DNA of 39,339 nucleotides, from contig DAIDHC010000089.1 in the NCBI GenBank assembly GCA_027452065.1, positions 1 to 39,339 of the forward strand. Reading direction: 5' to 3'. This document shows positions 15,874-26,881 of the stretch, in pieces. This DNA comes from Bryobacterales bacterium. GTDB taxonomy: Bacteria; Acidobacteriota; Terriglobia; Bryobacterales; Bryobacteraceae. The notes beneath the pieces are model-generated. The model searched no databases and was not told the origin of the DNA. It worked only from the letters and a program-made list of their open reading frames with translations. The number at the start of each line of letters is the position of its first letter. Position 1 is the first letter of the stretch. A program made the translations under genes and the position numbers.

Positions 15874-16749
15874 CTACTGTTTCGTGTCGAGCGGGTGAGC
15901 GGATTTTTCGAAGAACTCGCGCTGGAGTTTCGGGCTTTCGTTGTCGGCTTTGGCGGCGCGGATGGCGTTGGCGATGCCGCCGGCCCAGGCTTTCATATCG
16001 AACTCGCCGAGGGCGCGGTTGGCGGCGGTGGCGTCGCCGGCGTAGTGATCGGGGAAACTGGCGTACCACCAGATGCCGGTATACATGCCGGGGGGAAGAT
16101 CGAGGCGTTTCTGGTCGGCGCCGGATTCGCTGGCGACGCGGTCCATGTGGACGAGATCGGGGCGGGAAATCATGACATGGGAGGTTTCGCCCTCGCCGGC
16201 GTGAGCGTCGAACTTGGACTGAAGAGCGGGGCGGCCGGGGGCGGAACGCTCCTGGAGGCCGTAGATGTAGACGACGTAGTCGTGCGGGGTGTCGAGCTGG
16301 GCCTGGGCGAAGAAGGGCAGGAGGTGGACGTTGCCGCCGTGGCCGTTGGCGATGACGATTTTCTTGCAACCGTTGCGGGCCATCTCGTCGGTGGTTTCCT
16401 GGAGGAGTTCCATCTGAAGCTTCGCGCTGTAGGCCATGGTTCCGGGCTCATGCTTGGCTTCGAAGATCTGTCCGAAATAATAGGCCGGGAACACGACCGC
16501 GTACTCCTGCTCGGCGCCCTGGACGGAGGCATAGCGGACGTTGATGAGATCGGTTCCGAGCGGGAGATGAGGCCCGTGCTTTTCGATGATTCCGAAGGGG
16601 AGCACGCAGACGCCCTGGGCCTTGGCGATGGCTTGAATGAAATCGCCGCCGGTCAACTCCTCCCACTTCACGGGCAGAGACGCCTGCGCCGAGGCCGCGC
16701 CGGCGCAAATGAATCCGCTTATGAACCCACACACAATCCTTGGCAACAT
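15874..16749 (-). CDS. Exported creatininase family protein
   Basis: The protein has 291 residues and an N-terminal signal peptide (MLPRIVCGFISGFICAGAASA). The creatininase/creatinine amidohydrolase fold is marked by IEKHGPHLPLGTD (metal ligands Glu56, His58, Asp67), ANGHGGN at ~135-140 and HAGEGETS at ~183-190, all in family order. Cytoplasmic relatives hydrolyse creatinine or act on formamide intermediates in cofactor pathways; periplasmic versions in Acidobacteria have no assigned substrate. The length is slightly above the ~250-residue norm because of the signal. It is a single gene with its own start region. A strong terminator of the same direction lies upstream of it at 16802-16834 and shields it from read-through. 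Confidence 0.86.
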   Translation of the reverse strand: MLPRIVCGFISGFICAGAASAQASLPVKWEELTGGDFIQAIAKAQGVCVLPFGIIEKHGPHLPLGTDLINVRYASVQGAEQEYAVVFPAYYFGQIFEAKHEPGTMAYSAKLQMELLQETTDEMARNGCKKIVIANGHGGNVHLLPFFAQAQLDTPHDYVVYIYGLQERSAPGRPALQSKFDAHAGEGETSHVMISRPDLVHMDRVASESGADQKRLDLPPGMYTGIWWYASFPDHYAGDATAANRALGEFDMKAWAGGIANAIRAAKADNESPKLQREFFEKSAHPLDTKQ

Positions 16750-16801
16750 AGATTGGTATTCTATCGAAGACGCCCGGCCAACGCCGGAGCGGGCGGCAGC
16801 G

Positions 16802-16834
16802 AAAAAAAAAGGGGGGCGGGCCTAAACCCGCCCC
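16802..16834 (-). terminator. Intrinsic terminator on the minus strand
   Basis: Arms GGGGCGGG (16834-16827 read on the minus strand) and CCCGCCCC (16820-16813) form a perfect 8-bp GC stem with a 6-base loop, followed by CC and nine T. It can only stop transcription running leftward. No annotated long gene lies upstream on that strand before 17822, so it must end the transcript of the small reading frame at 16871-17038 or a non-coding RNA. Confidence 0.85.
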
Positions 16835-16870
16835 GCCAGTGGGGGTGGAAAATCGTAGCGAAATCCCAGC

Positions 16871-17038
16871 TTAAATACAACGCGGGCTCAGAGCAAGACA
16901 CACGAGTAACATGAGTAATGCACAGAAAATGCCGAATGCCCGGCTCGTACTGGAACCTTTAGTACCGGGGTTCGGGAGCGCGGTCCCGGATAATTCCCAC
17001 GCGGGTGGCGTTTGATTCCCGCCGAAACTTTTCGTCAT
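16871..17038 (-). CDS. Possible 55-residue single-pass membrane peptide
   Basis: In the 343-base gap between two long genes, a minus-strand frame from ATG at 17038 to TAA at 16871 encodes 55 residues. A polar, Gly/Pro/Ser-rich N-terminus (MTKSFGGNQTPPAWELSG) is followed by a strongly hydrophobic segment FGIFCALLMLLVCLALS, enough for one membrane span, and a short tail PRCI. The frame is followed 36 bases later by a textbook intrinsic terminator on the same strand, which shows that a transcript ends there. Against coding: there is no clear ribosome binding site, three Leu codons are TTA (rare in a GC-rich genome), and I recognise no family. The alternative is a small non-coding RNA. Confidence 0.38.
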   Translation of the reverse strand: MTKSFGGNQTPPAWELSGTALPNPGTKGSSTSRAFGIFCALLMLLVCLALSPRCI

Positions 17039-17092
17039 GTACAGCGCGGGAAATGTTAAAACTCATGCAGAATTCTTCCTAATTCGGGCACA

Positions 17093-17809
17093 ATGAGCAC
17101 ACTTTCTCTGATCCGCCACGGTCAGGCTTCCTTTCTGGCCGAGGACTACGACCAGCTTTCCGAGACGGGGCGCCTGCAGTCGCAGCGGCTGGGCGAGTAC
17201 TGGGCGAACACTGGTACTCGGCTCACGGAAATTTATTACGGACCGGCGCGGCGGCACCGGCAGACGGGCGAAGTGGCGGCGCGGGCCTACCAGGCGGCGG
17301 GCTTCGGCTGGCCGGAGCCGGTGACGCTTGAGGAGTTTGACGAATACCAGGCGTTCGAGCTGCTTCGCGCCGCCGTGCCGGCGCTGGTGGAAACGCACCC
17401 GGAGATCGCGCGGCTGGAGAGCGAATACCGGGGCGCGGCGCAGGACCAAAGGCTTCGGGCGTTCGAGCGGCTGTTCCAGGCGGTGACGGTGCTTTGGGTG
17501 CGGGAGGAGATTCAGGCGCCGGGAGTGGAGCCGTGGAGGGATTTCTGCGCGCGGGTGCAGCGGGGGCTGGCGCGCATCATGTCGACAGGCGGGCGGGACC
17601 GGAGGGTGGCTGTGTTTACTTCGGGCGGGCCGATCGCCGCCGCGGCGCAGTCGGCGCTTGATCTGAATCCGGTGCGGACGCTGGAGCTGAGTTGGGCTTC
17701 GCTCAATGCGAGCTTCAGCGAGTTTGCATTTTCGGGCGAGCGGTTTTCGCTGGCGAGCTTCAACCGGCGGCCGCATCTGGAGGATGCGAGGCTGCTCACG
17801 TTCCGCTGA
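17093..17809 (+). CDS. Histidine phosphatase family protein
   Basis: The 238-residue cytosolic protein begins MSTLSLIRHGQ; the RHG motif (Arg8, His9, Gly10) supplies the phosphorylated His of the phosphoglycerate mutase-like superfamily. LSETGRLQSQRLGEYW and YYGPARRHRQTGE follow in the usual order. The second catalytic His is not in a standard GHG motif: that region reads VAVFTSGGPIAA, with Ser-Gly-Gly in place of it. This pattern occurs in a branch of the family and may mean altered activity. Substrate unknown. The neighbours are unrelated, and the gene ends 12 bases before the convergent PP2C gene. Confidence 0.82.
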   Translation: MSTLSLIRHGQASFLAEDYDQLSETGRLQSQRLGEYWANTGTRLTEIYYGPARRHRQTGEVAARAYQAAGFGWPEPVTLEEFDEYQAFELLRAAVPALVETHPEIARLESEYRGAAQDQRLRAFERLFQAVTVLWVREEIQAPGVEPWRDFCARVQRGLARIMSTGGRDRRVAVFTSGGPIAAAAQSALDLNPVRTLELSWASLNASFSEFAFSGERFSLASFNRRPHLEDARLLTFR

Positions 17810-17821
17810 GGCGGGGCGGCG

Positions 17822-19477
17822 TCAGAGGCGGCGGGCGATGACGAGGGTGATGTCGTCGGCGGCGGGCGCGCCGGCCATCCACTCCATCAACTTCGCGATG
17901 ACGCCTTCGGCGATGGCGGCGGCGGGCCGGGCATTCATCCCGCTCACCATCGCCGCCAGGCGGTCTTCGCCGAATTCCTCGTCGCGGTCCGGAGGGCAGG
18001 CTTCGGTGACGCCGTCGCTGAAGAGCACGAGAACGTCGCCGGGGTCGAACTCGACGGTCTCTTCGGCATAGGGGGCGGCGGGGAGAATGCCAAGGATCAT
18101 GCCTCCGCCGGCCAGGGTTTTCACCGAGCCATCGCTCTTTACCAGCAGAGGAGGGTTGTGGCCGGCGTTGCAGTAGGTGATGCGGCCGGCTTCGGCGTCG
18201 ATCATGCAGGCGAAGAAAGTGATGAAGCGGTTGTCGGGACACTTGGCGCAGACGGCGCGGTTGAGACGGCCGACGCGGGCGGCGACACCATCGGCGTCGT
18301 CGAACAGGACCTGGACACGGGCCTGGAGGCTGGACATCATGAGGGCGGCGGGCATGCCTTTGCCGGCGACGTCGGCGACGATGGCGGCGACCTTACCGCC
18401 GCCGAAGTCGATGAAGTCGTAGTAATCGCCGCCGACGGTGCGGCAGGGGGAGTTGTAACCAGCGAGATCGAGGCCGGGGACCTCGGGGGCGGCCTCGGGA
18501 AGGAGGCGCTTCTGGATTTCGGCGGCCTGGGACATGTCGCGGGCGAGAACGCGCTCGGCGGCCTCGACCTCGTTGAGGCGCTGGTGCTCGATGCGGATGG
18601 CGGCGACGTTGGCCATGACGGTGAGGAGGTTGAGATCCTCCCTGGTGAACTCGCGCAAGAAATGGGGCGAGTCGAGGTAGATGAGGCCGATGACGCGCTT
18701 GTCGGTCTGGAGGGGGACGGCGATCATGCTGCGGACCTGGTGCTCGACGATGCTCATGCGGTTGCGCAGGGTGTCGTCGGCGCGGGCATCGCGGACCAGG
18801 AGGGACTCGCGGGCGGAGAGGACGCGGTCGCGGACGCCGCTGCTGATGCGGAAGCCCTCGCCGCGGGCGGCGCGGACGACGAGATCGTCGCCCTCGAGAG
18901 TCATGAGGACGCCGCGGTCGGCGCCAACGGCATCGACGGCGAGCGTCATGATGAGGTGAAAGAGTTCGTCGAGGGACTGGTGGCCGGCGAGCTCACGGCC
19001 GACGCGGATGAGGGCCTTGACCTGGGGATTTCCCTCGATGCGCTGGGTGCCGGAGCCGGAGTCGGCGCTGAGGACGCCGGAGAGGCTGGTGCTGACGGAG
19101 CTTTCGACGGCGGTCGAGGCTTCCCTGCCCTCGACGAAGACGACGGTGTTGAGGGCGGGGGCGGCGCCGAACTCGATGGTGAGGTGGCCGGCGCTGATGC
19201 GGTCGCCGGAACGGAGCGGATGCGGATGGGCGATGCGGTCGCCGTTGACGGTGGTGCCGTTCTTGCTGCCGAGGTCGACGACCGTCCAACCTTCCGGCCC
19301 ATACTCGAACGCCAGGTGCTGCCGCGAAAGGCCGGCATCGTCGGCGTAACAAAGCTCGGCCGAGCTCGACCGCCCGACAACCACGCGCTCCTGCTCCAGC
19401 AAATAGGCCCGCACGTGCCCGTCCGGCGTCAGAATCCGGATGTCGCGTGGAACCACGTTTCTCTCGCCGACTGCCAT
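17822..19477 (-). CDS. FHA-GAF-PP2C (SpoIIE-type) serine phosphatase
   Basis: The 551-residue cytoplasmic regulator has three domains. Residues ~12-110 are an FHA phosphothreonine-binding domain (VVVGRSSSAEL, LSRQHLAFEY, VVDLGSKNGTTVNG). Residues ~155-315 are a GAF sensor domain (LDELFHLIMTLAVDAVGADRGVLM ... MIAVPLQTDKRVIGLIYLDSP). Residues ~330-551 are a PPM/SpoIIE phosphatase with a preceding linker helix (ARDMSQAAEIQKRLLP) and metal-binding motifs VGGDYYDF, IVADVAGKGMPAAL, FSDGVTEA and ADDITLVI. Such proteins dephosphorylate anti-sigma-factor antagonists in partner-switching pathways. No anti-sigma or STAS gene is adjacent, so the target is encoded elsewhere. Confidence 0.92.
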   Translation of the reverse strand: MAVGERNVVPRDIRILTPDGHVRAYLLEQERVVVGRSSSAELCYADDAGLSRQHLAFEYGPEGWTVVDLGSKNGTTVNGDRIAHPHPLRSGDRISAGHLTIEFGAAPALNTVVFVEGREASTAVESSVSTSLSGVLSADSGSGTQRIEGNPQVKALIRVGRELAGHQSLDELFHLIMTLAVDAVGADRGVLMTLEGDDLVVRAARGEGFRISSGVRDRVLSARESLLVRDARADDTLRNRMSIVEHQVRSMIAVPLQTDKRVIGLIYLDSPHFLREFTREDLNLLTVMANVAAIRIEHQRLNEVEAAERVLARDMSQAAEIQKRLLPEAAPEVPGLDLAGYNSPCRTVGGDYYDFIDFGGGKVAAIVADVAGKGMPAALMMSSLQARVQVLFDDADGVAARVGRLNRAVCAKCPDNRFITFFACMIDAEAGRITYCNAGHNPPLLVKSDGSVKTLAGGGMILGILPAAPYAEETVEFDPGDVLVLFSDGVTEACPPDRDEEFGEDRLAAMVSGMNARPAAAIAEGVIAKLMEWMAGAPAADDITLVIARRL

Positions 19478-19796
19478 ATGTAGCTAGCCTACCGCAGAGG
19501 AACATTGCAACAAACTTCAGCTTGGCCATGTCGGCCGATCGGTTGACAATCCCGGCATGGCCGACCGGACTCGACCGCAGCCGGTGATCGCTGTCCGCCA
19601 CTCCGCCCATCGGCTGCGCAAAGCGCCGGAGTAAGTTAGCCCGGGCCGCAGCAACCGCTCGTTCACGCAGCCCCGCGCGGCACGCCCGTGTGTTACCCTA
19701 CCTTCTTAAGCGCGTGGCGCGAGGCGGATGTGCGTGTGCGCCCGCGCGGCGCGGTTTTTTAGTGTACGGCACGAGTTTGAGAGCGCTGTCTCCTGA
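19478..19796. other. Intergenic region between PP2C and recO genes
   Basis: This 319-base divergent gap has no credible gene. It must carry both promoters, but I see no convincing -10/-35 pair. The only clear structure is the hairpin described at 19738-19760. Confidence 0.5.
19738..19760 (+). terminator. Terminator-like hairpin upstream of recO
   Basis: GCGCC (19738-19742) and GGCGC (19748-19752) form a 5-bp GC stem with a 5-base loop, then GG and six T (19755-19760). It points toward recO, whose start is 37 bases further on. It could insulate the operon or act as an attenuator. The stem is short. Confidence 0.35.
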
Positions 19797-20432
19797 ATGT
19801 CCGCTCGGGTGAGCGAAAGCATCGTCCTCCGCACTTATCCGTTCCGGGAAGGTGACCTCGTCGTCAGCTTCTTCACGCGCGATCAGGGTAAACTGCGCGG
19901 GGTAGCGAGACGGGCGCGGAGGCCGAAATCCAGCTTCGGGGCCGGGCTCGAGCGGCTCTCACACGCGGCCGTCTCATACTATCAACGCGAGAACCGGGAA
20001 CTGGTGAATCTGAACTCCGCCGAACTTATCGACAGCCCCTTCAGCCTGGCCGCCTCGTTCGAGACCAGCGTGGCGCTCGATTACCTGGCCGAGATCTCGG
20101 AACAGATACTGCCGGCGGGCGAGGCGAACGAGAGGCACTTCCGGCTGCTGCTGTCGGTGGTTGGCTCGCTGCGCTCGGGCGGGGCGGTGTGGAGCGCGTC
20201 GACGTACTTTGTGCTGTGGGCGGTGCGGCTGGCGGGCATCCTGCCTCCGCTGGCGGTGAGCGCGGAATCGGCGGCGATTGCGGGGGAGATGCTGCGGCTG
20301 GGCCCGGCGGAACTTCCCGAGCGGGCCTGGACGCGCGAAACGGCTGCCGACCTGCGCCGATTCCTGGTGCGCCATATTGAAGAACACGTCGAGCGGAAAC
20401 TGCTCACTGCTCCGATACTCGAATCTCTATGA
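19797..20432 (+). CDS. recO: DNA repair protein RecO
   Basis: The protein has 211 residues. The N-terminal OB fold opens [40 protein letters not shown] (shown in part: [22 protein letters not shown]), the most conserved RecO region. It is followed by the helical domain ([21 protein letters not shown]). RecO anneals SSB-coated single strands and, with RecR, loads RecA in the RecF pathway. The usual C-terminal CxxC zinc pairs are absent and the protein is shorter than the common ~240-250 residues. Its stop overlaps the glyQ start as ATGA, so recO, glyQ and glyS are translationally coupled. Confidence 0.85.
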   Translation: MSARVSESIVLRTYPFREGDLVVSFFTRDQGKLRGVARRARRPKSSFGAGLERLSHAAVSYYQRENRELVNLNSAELIDSPFSLAASFETSVALDYLAEISEQILPAGEANERHFRLLLSVVGSLRSGGAVWSASTYFVLWAVRLAGILPPLAVSAESAAIAGEMLRLGPAELPERAWTRETAADLRRFLVRHIEEHVERKLLTAPILESL

Positions 20433-21325
20433 CTCATCCCCCGTCTTTCCAGCGCACACTTTTCCGACTCAAAGAATACTGGGACCAGCGCGGCTGCATT
20501 ATTCAGGAACCGTACGATGTGGAAGTGGGCGCGGGCACGATGTGCCCGGAAACGTTCCTCCGCGTGCTCGGCGCCGCGCCGTACCGGGTGGCATACGTGC
20601 AGCCCAGCCGGCGGCCGGCCGACGGGAGATACGGCGAGAATCCGAACCGGCTTTACAAGCACCAGCAGCTCCAGGTGATCCTGAAGCCGGCGCCGGCCGA
20701 CATCATCGCGCAGTACCTGGGGAGCCTGGAAGCGATCGGCATCGACCTGCGGCAGCACGACATCAAGTTTGAAGAAGACAACTGGGAAGCGCCGACGCTG
20801 GGCGCATGGGGCGTGGGCTGGCAGGTGATGCTGGACGGGCTGGAGATCACGCAGTTCACTTATTTCCAGCAGTGCGGAGGCGTCGACCTGGACCTGGTGC
20901 CGGCCGAGATTACGTACGGACTGGAGCGGCTGGTGGCGTTTCTGCAGGGAGTGGAGAGCGTGTACGACATCGAGTGGACGGCGGGGTTCCGATACCGCGA
21001 CGTGCGGCTGCTGGACGAGCAGCAGTTCTCGGTTTATAACTTCGAGATGGCGGACGTGGGCGCGCTGTGGCAGATGTTCAACCTGCACGAAGCGGAGTGC
21101 CAGCGGCTGCTGGGAGCGTTTGAAAAGTACCCGGATAAAGCGCGGTTTCCGCTGCTGCCGGCGTACGACCAGGTGCTGAAGTGCTCGCACCTGTTTAATC
21201 TGCTGGACTCGCGCGGAGCGATCAGCGTAACCGAGCGGGTGGCGGTGATCGCGCGGGTGAGGAAGCTGGCGGTGGGGCTGGCGCATTTGTGGATGGCGCA
21301 GACGTCGCCCGAGGCTGCGGCATGA
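20429..21325 (+). CDS. glyQ: Glycine--tRNA ligase alpha subunit
   Basis: The 298-residue class II aminoacyl-tRNA synthetase subunit carries the catalytic core of the alpha2-beta2 bacterial enzyme. Diagnostic segments are [55 protein letters not shown] (shown in part: [16 protein letters not shown]), [16 protein letters not shown] and [14 protein letters not shown]. It activates glycine for tRNA-Gly in the cytosol. Length and ends match the family. It overlaps recO upstream and glyS downstream, each through ATGA. Confidence 0.97.
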   Translation: MTHPPSFQRTLFRLKEYWDQRGCIIQEPYDVEVGAGTMCPETFLRVLGAAPYRVAYVQPSRRPADGRYGENPNRLYKHQQLQVILKPAPADIIAQYLGSLEAIGIDLRQHDIKFEEDNWEAPTLGAWGVGWQVMLDGLEITQFTYFQQCGGVDLDLVPAEITYGLERLVAFLQGVESVYDIEWTAGFRYRDVRLLDEQQFSVYNFEMADVGALWQMFNLHEAECQRLLGAFEKYPDKARFPLLPAYDQVLKCSHLFNLLDSRGAISVTERVAVIARVRKLAVGLAHLWMAQTSPEAAA

Positions 21326-23307
21326 GCCGCTTCCTGCTGGAGATTGGAACGGAAGAGATTCCGGACTGGATGATCGTCCCGGCGCTGAACCAGCTTCAGA
21401 ACCACTTCCAGACGTTCGTGGATCAGAACTCGCTGGGCGGAGGGGTGTCGCGCACGGAGGCGACGCCGCGGCGGCTGGTGCTGATGGCGGAGGATCTGCT
21501 GGCGCGGCAGGCGGACTCGGACGAGCTGCTGCTGGGCCCGCCGAAATCCGCCGGAGCGGGCGCGGCGGCGGGCTTCGCGCGGAAGATGGGCGTTTCCGCG
21601 GATGCACTCACGCTCGAGACCACGCCTAAGGGCGAGTATTTCGCGTTCCGCAAAGTGGTGCCCGGGCGGCCGGCGGCAGACGTTCTGGCCGGGGCGCTCG
21701 CCGAGATGATCCTCAAAATCCAGTGGCCGAAGACGATGTACTGGACGGCGCGGGGCGGGCCGCGGTTTATCCGGCCGATTCGCTGGCTGGTGGCGCTGCT
21801 GGACGACGCGATCGTCGATTTCGAGATCGCCGGCGTGCGTTCGGGGAAATCGACGTTCGGGCATCGTCTTTACGGCGGGGGTGCGCTTGCGGTGACGATC
21901 GACACGTACGAAACGGTTCTTGGGGAGCACGGGGTGATCCTGGCGGCCGACGAGAGGCGGCGGCGAATTGAGAGCGGGATCGCGGATCTGCTGGAAGGGC
22001 GCCCGCTGCGGATTCAGCCCGATCCGGTGCTGCTTGAAACGCTGGTATACCTCACCGAGCTGCCGACGCCGATCCTGGGTTCGTTCGATCCGGAATACCT
22101 CAGCCTTCCGGAGGAAGTGCTGTCGACGGTGATGCGGGCGCATCAGAAATATTTTTCGGTGAAGCGAGGAGACGGGCAACTGGCGCCGCATTTCATCGCG
22201 GTGATGAACACGGGAGCGGACCCGGAGGGGCTGGTGCGGCACGGCAACGAGCGCGTGCTGCGGGCACGGTTCAACGACGCGCGATTTTTCTGGGAGCAGG
22301 ACGTCAAGCGGCCGCTCGAAGAGCGGCTGGAAGATCTGAAACACGTCACGTTCCAGGCGGCGCTCGCGGCTCCGACGTATTACGACAAGACGCTGCGCAT
22401 CGAGGCGCTGGTGGCGGAGCTGGGGGGCGGGGCTCAGGCGCTGCGCGCGGCGCGGCTTTCCAAGAGCGACCTCACGACAGGCATGGTGAAGGAGTTCACC
22501 GAACTGCAGGGCGTGATGGGCGGGCTGTATGCGCGGCACCAGGGCGAGACGGAAGAAGTGTGGAGAGCGGTGTACGATCAGTACCGGCCGGCGAGCATGG
22601 AGGAGGCGATTCCGGGGACGAGGGCGGGCCAGATGCTTTCGCTGGCCGATAAGCTGGATACGCTGCGCGAGTGCTTCCGCGCGGGCTTGATTCCGAGCGG
22701 ATCGAAGGACCCGTTCGCATTGCGGCGCGCGGCGCAGGGCGTGGTGAAAATTCTGGCCGAGGGCGAGCTGCTTCTGCCGCTGGCTGAAACCGGGGCGCTC
22801 GAGGAATTCTTCCTGGACCGCGTCAAATACTATTTCCGCGACGTGCTGGGTTACAAGTACGACGAAGTGAACGCGGTGCTGGCGTCGGGCTGGGAGCGGC
22901 TGCCGGACGTGAAGCTGCGGCTGGACGCGGTGAGGGAGGTTCGGGAGACGGAGAACTTCGAGCCATTGGCGGCGAGCTTCAAGCGCATCCGCAACATTCT
23001 CAAGCAGGCGGAGTTCACGGCAGGGGCGCCGGTGGAGGCGGCACTGCTTGAAGAAGGCGCGGAGAGGAATCTTTTCGCGCAGGCGACGGGGGTGCGCGAG
23101 GCGATTGCGGCGGCGCCTGTGGGGTATGGGCAGGCACTGGAGGCGATTGCCAGCCTGCGTCCGGCGGTGGACCAATTCTTCGACAAAGTGCTAGTCAATT
23201 CGCAGGATGCCCGCGTGCGGGCCAATCGGCTAACATTGTTAAGTAACCTCTATACGGAATTCTCCACGATTGCCGATTTCTCGGAGATCGTCACGACTAA
23301 AGGCTGA
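21322..23307 (+). CDS. glyS: Glycine--tRNA ligase beta subunit
   Basis: The 661-residue subunit begins [17 protein letters not shown], the typical GlyS start. The ATG at 21322 overlaps the glyQ stop; the open frame before it is not used. The core includes [35 protein letters not shown] and [10 protein letters not shown]. An HD-like region LLVAELGG... with [26 protein letters not shown] follows, then the C-terminal anticodon-binding DALR-type helix bundle ending [18 protein letters not shown]. It is needed for tRNA-Gly binding and partners GlyQ. The pyruvate phosphate dikinase gene follows 19 bases later. Confidence 0.96.
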   Translation: MSRFLLEIGTEEIPDWMIVPALNQLQNHFQTFVDQNSLGGGVSRTEATPRRLVLMAEDLLARQADSDELLLGPPKSAGAGAAAGFARKMGVSADALTLETTPKGEYFAFRKVVPGRPAADVLAGALAEMILKIQWPKTMYWTARGGPRFIRPIRWLVALLDDAIVDFEIAGVRSGKSTFGHRLYGGGALAVTIDTYETVLGEHGVILAADERRRRIESGIADLLEGRPLRIQPDPVLLETLVYLTELPTPILGSFDPEYLSLPEEVLSTVMRAHQKYFSVKRGDGQLAPHFIAVMNTGADPEGLVRHGNERVLRARFNDARFFWEQDVKRPLEERLEDLKHVTFQAALAAPTYYDKTLRIEALVAELGGGAQALRAARLSKSDLTTGMVKEFTELQGVMGGLYARHQGETEEVWRAVYDQYRPASMEEAIPGTRAGQMLSLADKLDTLRECFRAGLIPSGSKDPFALRRAAQGVVKILAEGELLLPLAETGALEEFFLDRVKYYFRDVLGYKYDEVNAVLASGWERLPDVKLRLDAVREVRETENFEPLAASFKRIRNILKQAEFTAGAPVEAALLEEGAERNLFAQATGVREAIAAAPVGYGQALEAIASLRPAVDQFFDKVLVNSQDARVRANRLTLLSNLYTEFSTIADFSEIVTTKG

Positions 23308-23326
23308 ATCAGGAATCGAAAAAATC

Positions 23327-26065
<2,739 letters not shown>

Positions 26066-26092
26066 GCCCGGCTCAGATTCGACGCATTTCGA

Positions 26093-26120
26093 GGGCAGGC
26101 TTCGCGCCTGCCCTTTTTTT
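26093..26120 (+). terminator. Intrinsic terminator after ppdK
   Basis: GGGCAGGC (26093-26100) and GCCTGCCC (26106-26113) form a perfect 8-bp stem with a 5-base loop, followed directly by seven T. It closes the recO-glyQ-glyS-ppdK transcript. The T run overlaps the stop codon of the convergent methyltransferase gene. Confidence 0.93.
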
Positions 26121-26727
26121 ATTCGTTCTTCCGCAGCACCCAGGTGGTCATGCTGCGCTGGCCGTGAACGATGGTGGTCTTCAGAGGGTCGGCGAGCCTT
26201 GCGCCGAGTTCCGCCGTCATTTCCATCAACATCTTCTCGTCGACGAGAAAGCGCTCGGTCCCGTCGAGGAGGACGTACCGGCGGCCGGCCACGTGCTGGA
26301 AGCGGCCCTCCATTCCTTCGAGCGACGCGAGGCGGGAGAAGAACAGGCCGCCCGGCTTCAGCACGCGCCAGCAGCCGGACAACATGGCCCGGAACTGCTC
26401 TTCGTCGCGGGCAAGATGCAGCACGGTGTTGCAGATGACGACATCGGCGAAGGCGTCGGGAAAGCCCATCGCCTCGACTGGGGCGACGCGGAAGTTCGCT
26501 TCCCGGCCGGGCGCCAGCGTGGCCGCGGTTCGGCGGACATAGGCCACCGCCTCGGGGTCCGTGTCCACGCCGTAGACTTCGTAACCGGACCGCAGCAGAT
26601 ACACGAGGTTGCGTCCGAAGCCGCAGCCGGCGTCGACAATCCGGTGACCGGCAGCAATCCGGCCGCGCAGGAGTTGATCGAACAGATAGATATCGATGCC
26701 ACCGAACAATTCTTCGAGCGATTCCAT
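26119..26727 (-). CDS. Class I SAM-dependent methyltransferase
   Basis: The 202-residue protein has motif I in IVDAGCGFGRNLVYLL, the acidic end of strand 2 in VYGVDTDPEAV, and motif IV/post I in FADVVICNTVLHL followed by WRVLKPGGLFFSRL. This is a Rossmann-type small-molecule or general methyltransferase (Methyltransf_11/25 type). The C-terminal part is short and gives no substrate clue. It is a single gene converging on ppdK, and its last codon lies within the T run of the ppdK terminator. Confidence 0.88.
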   Translation of the reverse strand: MESLEELFGGIDIYLFDQLLRGRIAAGHRIVDAGCGFGRNLVYLLRSGYEVYGVDTDPEAVAYVRRTAATLAPGREANFRVAPVEAMGFPDAFADVVICNTVLHLARDEEQFRAMLSGCWRVLKPGGLFFSRLASLEGMEGRFQHVAGRRYVLLDGTERFLVDEKMLMEMTAELGARLADPLKTTIVHGQRSMTTWVLRKNE

Positions 26728-26881
26728 AGACGCTTTTCACGATACGCGATCCGGAGCCCGCGCACGCGAGCGCCGGGCCGCGGGGGAGTGAAACACTTTT
26801 CGCGCGAGTTTCATCATCATCCGACGGCCGGAGTCGCTTCCCCGCGTTTCTCGCGACTTTCCGGCGCCGCAAGGTCAAACT

